NCBI GenBank assembly: GCA_014728685.1
Contig: WJLG01000007.1
Span: 1-8,275 of the forward strand
DNA length: 8,275 nucleotides
Reading direction: 5' to 3'
Source of the DNA: Candidatus Falkowiibacteriota bacterium
GTDB taxonomy: Bacteria > Patescibacteriota > Patescibacteriia > Patescibacteriales > WJLG01
Below are positions 5,092-8,275 of the stretch, piece after piece. How positions within the stretch are numbered: the stretch's first letter is position 1; the number at the start of each line of letters is the position of its first letter. The position numbers were made by a program, and so were the translations under genes. The notes under the pieces are model-generated. The model was given only the letters and a program-made list of their open reading frames with translations. It had not been told where the DNA came from and searched no databases.

Positions 5092-6189
5092 ATGGATAAT
5101 CTTACTAAGCGAACAGATAGCTTGAAAAAACGCTTCCAAGAACTTTGGGAGGTTTTAGCTATGAATGAAGGCAAAGCCAGGTATGAAGAACTAAAAAGAG
5201 AAATGGCCGAACCGGGATTTTGGGATGACCAGGAAAAAGCAGTCGGCGTAAGTAAGGAAGCTGAGGATTTGAACAAAGAGATCGAAAAATGGGAGAGCAT
5301 CCAAAAAGAGATAGAAGATATGGACAGTTTATCCAAGGACGCGGCTAATGAAACCGGCGATACGGATATGGAAACTTTGATCAGTCGGAATCTGGCCGAA
5401 TTGGAGGAGAGATTCAGAGAATTGGAATTTTATGCGCTTTTTTCCGGTAAATATGATAAAAGCAATGCCATTCTATCCGTCCATGCCGGTACCGGCGGGG
5501 TCGATGCTCAGGATTGGGCCGAGATACTTGAGCGGATGTATTTGCGATTTTTTGAGAAAAAGGATTGGAAAGCCGAAGTTTTGGAGCGCGAAACCGGCAG
5601 CGAGGCCGGAATAAAAAGAACCACCATCCGTGTGGAAGGCCGCTGGGCTTACGGACATTTGCGTTCTGAGTCAGGTGTGCATCGCCTGGTGCGCATTTCT
5701 CCTTTTGATGCCGAAGCCATGCGCCACACTTCTTTCGCTTTGGTGGATGTGGTGCCGGAATTGCCGGAAAGCGAAGATATCGAGATCAAAAGCGAGGACA
5801 TAGAAACAGATACTTATCGAGCTTCCGGCGCGGGTGGACAGAATGTCAACAAGGTGGAAACAGCCGTCCGCATCAAGCACAAACCGAGCGGCATTGTCGT
5901 GCAGTGCCAGACGCAGCGATCCCAGCATCAGAACAAAGAATTTGCCCTGAATCTTTTAAGATCGAAATTATTGCAAAAGCAGGAAGCCGAAAGAGCTAAA
6001 GAAGAAAAGGATGTGAGGGGAGAGGTGGCCACGGCCGAGTGGGGCAAGCAGATCCGCTCTTATGTAATGCAGCCTTATCAAATGGTCAAGGATCATCGCA
6101 CCGAGCATGAGACCGCCCAGATCAATGATGTGCTTGACGGCAATATCGAAGGCTTTATTGAGGCTTATCTGAAAAGTGCAAAAAAATAA
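5092..6189 (+). CDS. prfB: Peptide chain release factor 2 (RF2), no frameshift
   Basis: The product is 365 aa, full length for RF2, which releases the peptide at UGA and UAA codons. The stop-reading tripeptide Ser-Pro-Phe is at 203-205 (RISPFDA) and the catalytic Gly-Gly-Gln at 248-250 (SGAGGQNVNKVETAVR). The N-terminal coiled-coil region (about 50-115) and the conserved SVHAGTGGVDAQDWAE (129-144) are present. Unlike in many bacteria, the gene reads straight through with no in-frame UGA near codon 25. Codons 18-19 are CTT TGG, close in place and sequence to the CTT TGA slip site of E. coli. There is no Shine-Dalgarno sequence before the ATG. Confidence 0.96.
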   Translation: MDNLTKRTDSLKKRFQELWEVLAMNEGKARYEELKREMAEPGFWDDQEKAVGVSKEAEDLNKEIEKWESIQKEIEDMDSLSKDAANETGDTDMETLISRNLAELEERFRELEFYALFSGKYDKSNAILSVHAGTGGVDAQDWAEILERMYLRFFEKKDWKAEVLERETGSEAGIKRTTIRVEGRWAYGHLRSESGVHRLVRISPFDAEAMRHTSFALVDVVPELPESEDIEIKSEDIETDTYRASGAGGQNVNKVETAVRIKHKPSGIVVQCQTQRSQHQNKEFALNLLRSKLLQKQEAERAKEEKDVRGEVATAEWGKQIRSYVMQPYQMVKDHRTEHETAQINDVLDGNIEGFIEAYLKSAKK

Positions 6190-6213
6190 GACCGCGAACA
6201 AAGTTCACGGTCT
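6180..6213 (-). terminator. Terminator of the minus-strand orphan gene
   Basis: Read on the minus strand, AGACCGTGAAC pairs with GTTCGCGGTCT around TTT (6189-6213; one mismatch in 11 pairs). TA and then seven Ts follow, corresponding to 6186-6180 on the plus strand. On the plus strand no T-run follows the hairpin, so the orientation is clear. It begins 13 bases beyond the orphan's stop and overlaps the last codons of prfB. Confidence 0.8.
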
Positions 6214-6226
6214 AAGAAGATGATTT

Positions 6227-6568
6227 TCAAATGGTCAAGGCATCGATGACTCCAACCCCGACTCGGCTCATACGCCCCATGCCGGAGTAGGCGTCTTCCG
6301 GCTCTTCCGGATTAATTTTCACTTCCTGGTCATGGTGCCCGAAATAGAGATTGACATAATCTCTTGGTGTGGCGTGCTGATACCTGTTTTTCCGGATCCA
6401 AGATTGGGCACCTATAAAGATGTCATGTCCTTCATCGAATTCTTCCGGGTACTGGTTGTACCTGGGGAGTCCGTTTTCTTCTCGGATTAGATTGAGGACA
6501 TCAAGAGCAAAATCTAGCTCTTGATCTGTCGCGATTTCTTCTATTAAATCGTCAAAAATACAACTCAT
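6227..6568 (-). CDS. Small acidic protein of unknown function
   Basis: The product is 113 aa, and I do not recognise its family. It is strongly acidic (23 Asp/Glu against 9 Lys/Arg) with no signal peptide or membrane segment, so it is probably cytosolic. Residues 4-33 look alpha-helical and amphipathic (FDDLIEEIATDQELDFALDV). Residues 34-80 are rich in Tyr, His and Asp (PRYNQYPEEF, YFGHHDQE). The end is Gly/Val-rich (GMGRMSRVGVGV). The gene is real by its signals: AAGGAG six bases before the ATG, a good promoter, and a terminator. It lies opposite to all its neighbours, convergent with prfB and divergent from comEC. It could be an acquired cassette, a regulator or an antitoxin-like protein; none is shown. 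Confidence 0.8.
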   Translation of the reverse strand: MSCIFDDLIEEIATDQELDFALDVLNLIREENGLPRYNQYPEEFDEGHDIFIGAQSWIRKNRYQHATPRDYVNLYFGHHDQEVKINPEEPEDAYSGMGRMSRVGVGVIDALTI

Positions 6569-6574
6569 AAAGGG

Positions 6575-6580
6575 CTCCTT
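6575..6580 (-). promoter_or_regulatory. Strong ribosome-binding site of the orphan gene
   Basis: AAGGAG lies six bases before the ATG at 6568. It is the only well-placed Shine-Dalgarno sequence before any gene in the window, and it decides the start of this reading frame. Confidence 0.85.
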
Positions 6581-6618
6581 TGAAAAAGGTTGGATTGGAA
6601 AAGAGCAAATATATTTTA

Positions 6619-6647
6619 TTTATAACATAAAATTCAAATAAAGTCAA
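6619..6647 (-). promoter_or_regulatory. Promoter of the orphan gene, overlapping the comEC start codon
   Basis: On the minus strand, TTGACT (6647-6642) is followed by 17 bases and TATAAA (6624-6619). A TGT directly before the -10 gives an extended -10. The -35 shares base 6647 with the comEC ATG. Transcription would begin near 6612, about 44 bases before the orphan's ATG. Confidence 0.75.
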
Positions 6648-8005
6648 TGTTAAACAAGAGAACCACGGTTTTGATAATTGTTTTTTCTTTTGTTTTAGGC
6701 ATATTTTTATCTTCATTCGCGCCTGGTATCCCGGCCTGCGATCTTTGCTTCATTATATTTTGTTCATTGATCATTACTTCTTTTGCTCTAAGAAGTGAAA
6801 AATATCTCTTTGTCATAACCTTGGCCGGAGCTTTTTTGTTTTTAGGGATTTGGCGCTTGGAAATAAGTCGGCCGATCACAGCGCCTGACAAGATATGGTA
6901 TTACAATGGCCAAGAACTTGAATTCTCCGGCATGGTCTCAAGCGAACCGGACGCAAGAAACAATAAGCTAAACCTGGAGATCAAGGCTCAAGATCTTGAA
7001 GGCAAAGTATTGGTAAGCACTGATCTCTACCCCAAGTATCATTACGGAGATATTCTCGATCTGGGGTGTCGGCTCAAGGCCCCGGAAGAGTTTGAAGGCT
7101 TTGCCTATGATCGCTATTTGGCCAGATATGACATATACTCGCTTTGCTATTATCCCGAGATCCGGTTTGTCAGTCGGGATAAAAGTCTTAAAAGCGGATT
7201 TTTCAGAGGCCTGTTCGTTTTCAAGAGAAGCTTAAAGGCAAAAATAGACAAATTCATACCGGAGCCCGAAGCCGGACTTTTGAACGCTATGGTTTTGGGA
7301 TATAAACGGGGAATTAGTAATAGCTTAAGAGAGGATCTTTCCGGATCCGGGCTTTCCCATATTGCCGCTATTTCCGGCTTGCACATCAGTCTTTTCTCGG
7401 CCGGAGCCTTCATTTTTTTTATCTACATCGGCTTGAATAGAAAAAGAGCTTTTATATTGTCTTCGATCATATTGTTTTTATACATAACCTTGATCGGCTT
7501 TCCGGCTTCGGCTGTCCGCGCCGGTATTATGGCTTTTATGTTCCTTCTAGCCATGGCTATCGGCCGCTTGAACCGGCTGGCTTATTGCTTGTCATTGGTT
7601 GCCTTTGTTTTACTGATGATAAATCCCAAATTACTGCGCGACGACCTGGGATTTCAGCTGTCTTTTTTAGCGGTTTTGGGTATTGCTTTGATATACCCGT
7701 TGTTAAAAGAAAAGATCCGCTTCAAGGGGTTTTTGGCCGAAATGATCTTTGTGAGCATCTCCGCTCAAGTTTTTACTTTGCCCTTGGTAGCTTGGAATTT
7801 CAAAGTGATATCCTTTGTCTCGCCCTTGGCCAACCTATTTATTCTTTGGCTTTTGCCTTTTGTCTTGTCTTTGAGCATTTTGTCTTTGTTTTTGAGTTTT
7901 ATAAGTTTATCTTTGGCCGCGCCTTTTTTCTTCTTGGTCTTTTTGATGCTGAAATATATCACCTTTATAGCTTGGATCTTGTCTTTTGGCAGCTTGAATT
8001 TTTAA
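6647..8005 (+). CDS. comEC: ComEC/Rec2-type DNA uptake channel, without hydrolase domain
   Basis: The product is 452 aa, against about 780 in Bacillus. ComEC is the inner-membrane channel that passes single-stranded DNA into the cell during natural transformation. There are three N-terminal membrane helices (about 7-23, 32-48 and 53-69), a soluble OB-like region (about 87-180) and the competence domain (about 205-452). The hallmark GSGLSHIAAISGLHIS is at 233-248, PASAVRAGIMAF at 286-297 and DLGFQLSFLAVLGI at 333-346. The C-terminal metallo-beta-lactamase-like domain is missing. The stop lies 9 bases before a repeat array, so the 3' end may have been shortened. There is no Shine-Dalgarno sequence. 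A weak promoter (TTGGAT 6590-6595, 16 bases, TATTTT 6612-6617) is possible. Confidence 0.9.
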   Translation: MLNKRTTVLIIVFSFVLGIFLSSFAPGIPACDLCFIIFCSLIITSFALRSEKYLFVITLAGAFLFLGIWRLEISRPITAPDKIWYYNGQELEFSGMVSSEPDARNNKLNLEIKAQDLEGKVLVSTDLYPKYHYGDILDLGCRLKAPEEFEGFAYDRYLARYDIYSLCYYPEIRFVSRDKSLKSGFFRGLFVFKRSLKAKIDKFIPEPEAGLLNAMVLGYKRGISNSLREDLSGSGLSHIAAISGLHISLFSAGAFIFFIYIGLNRKRAFILSSIILFLYITLIGFPASAVRAGIMAFMFLLAMAIGRLNRLAYCLSLVAFVLLMINPKLLRDDLGFQLSFLAVLGIALIYPLLKEKIRFKGFLAEMIFVSISAQVFTLPLVAWNFKVISFVSPLANLFILWLLPFVLSLSILSLFLSFISLSLAAPFFFLVFLMLKYITFIAWILSFGSLNF

Positions 8006-8014
8006 AATAAGAAA

Positions 8015-8035
8015 ATATTTGCAATTTGATCTTTG
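8015..8035 (-). repeat. Three-unit heptad array just after comEC
   Basis: On the minus strand this reads CAAAGAT, CAAATTG, CAAATAT, the same 7-bp family as at 18-52 and 413-440 but with three units. It starts 9 bases after the comEC stop and adjoins module E of the right compound repeat. Confidence 0.7.
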
Positions 8036-8040
8036 TATTT

Positions 8041-8216
8041 CGTTATGCGAATAGATCCTTCGCTATCTCTCAGGATGACAAAAATAAATATTCAATTATT
8101 TAGAGTTTAGGATTTAGAGTTTAGAGTTTTACCATAACTGGATTCCCGCCTGCGCGGGAATGACGAAGGGAAAGCGAAAAGATATTTGCAATTTGATATT
8201 TGATATTTGCAGTTTG
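8041..8216 (-). repeat. Compound repeat, right copy, inverted relative to the left
   Basis: This is the reverse complement of 18-192 with scattered substitutions and small length changes. Read on the plus strand it holds module E (8045-8081), four 7-bp units at 8099-8126 (TTTAGAG, TTTAGGA, TTTAGAG, TTTAGAG), the palindrome at 8142-8161, and five 7-bp units at 8182-8216. Unit numbers (4 and 5) equal those of the left copy. With that copy it brackets the whole operon-prfB-comEC block. Confidence 0.9.
8142..8161. repeat. Perfect 8-bp-stem palindrome, right copy
   Basis: Reverse complement of 73-92, identical over all 20 bases: ATTCCCGC, loop CTGC, GCGGGAAT. There is no T-run after it on the plus strand, so it is a poor candidate for the comEC terminator, and no better one is visible. 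Confidence 0.85.
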
Positions 8217-8218
8217 TT

Positions 8219-8275
8219 AATTCGACATTCGGGCTATTTGAGGTATCCGCAGGCGAGATTGCTCGGTTTTTCCGC
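8219..8275 (-). repeat. Partial module A copy at the window end
   Basis: These 57 bases are the reverse complement of 299-355 with one difference. The copy runs off the window, so whether the full palindrome continues is unknown. Here module A adjoins the five-unit heptad array, whereas in the left island it adjoins module E. Confidence 0.85.

Noticed and set aside
602..6189. UGA recoding as in some CPR lineages
   Set aside because: RF2 is intact, infA and the orphan end in TGA, and no gene needs an in-frame TGA read as an amino acid.
7585..8010. 141-aa plus-strand frame inside comEC
   Set aside because: It is a shifted frame over conserved membrane segments of comEC; the conserved motifs are in the comEC frame.

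Overview
The window carries a ribosomal-protein/RNA-polymerase operon from an AT-rich bacterium that is most likely a member of the Candidate Phyla Radiation (Patescibacteria). That assignment is inference. It rests on the compact order infA-rpmJ-rpsM-rpsK-rpsD-rpoA-rplQ-rplM-rpsI, on Lys/Glu-rich tails added to several core proteins, on the near absence of Shine-Dalgarno sequences before the operon's start codons, on a short ComEC without a hydrolase domain, and on intergenic repeat mosaics. I cannot place it below phylum level. The genetic code looks standard: release factor 2 is encoded, and two genes end in TGA.

Layout. Positions 1-480 are a gene-free repeat island. A strong sigma-70-type promoter (487-515) and a structured leader then open the operon, which runs without interruption from infA (608) to rpsI (4948) and ends at an intrinsic terminator (4985-5011). 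prfB (RF2, 5092-6189) follows with its own extended -10 promoter. A small orphan gene (6227-6568, minus strand) comes next; it has its own promoter, strong ribosome-binding site and terminator. It is divergent from a comEC-like DNA-uptake channel gene (6647-8005). Positions 8015-8275 are a second repeat island, largely an inverted copy of the first.

How the genes work together. The operon makes initiation factor IF1, 30S proteins S13, S11, S4 and S9, 50S proteins L36, L17 and L13, and the polymerase alpha subunit, so transcription and translation machinery are co-expressed. RF2 adds translation termination. ComEC is the inner-membrane channel for single-stranded DNA uptake. The orphan gene has no recognised function.

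Most notable points. (i) Both flanks carry a roughly 175-bp compound repeat in opposite orientation, built from two different 7-bp-period arrays around an 8-bp-stem palindrome, and mixed with a large three-part palindrome. (ii) The infA leader can fold in two mutually exclusive ways, one of which buries the start codon. (iii) RpoA has no C-terminal domain and ends in an acidic Lys/Glu tail instead. (iv) The minus-strand orphan has expression signals unlike those of its neighbours. No clearly new multi-gene system is visible; the repeat architecture and the orphan cassette are the best candidates for something undescribed.
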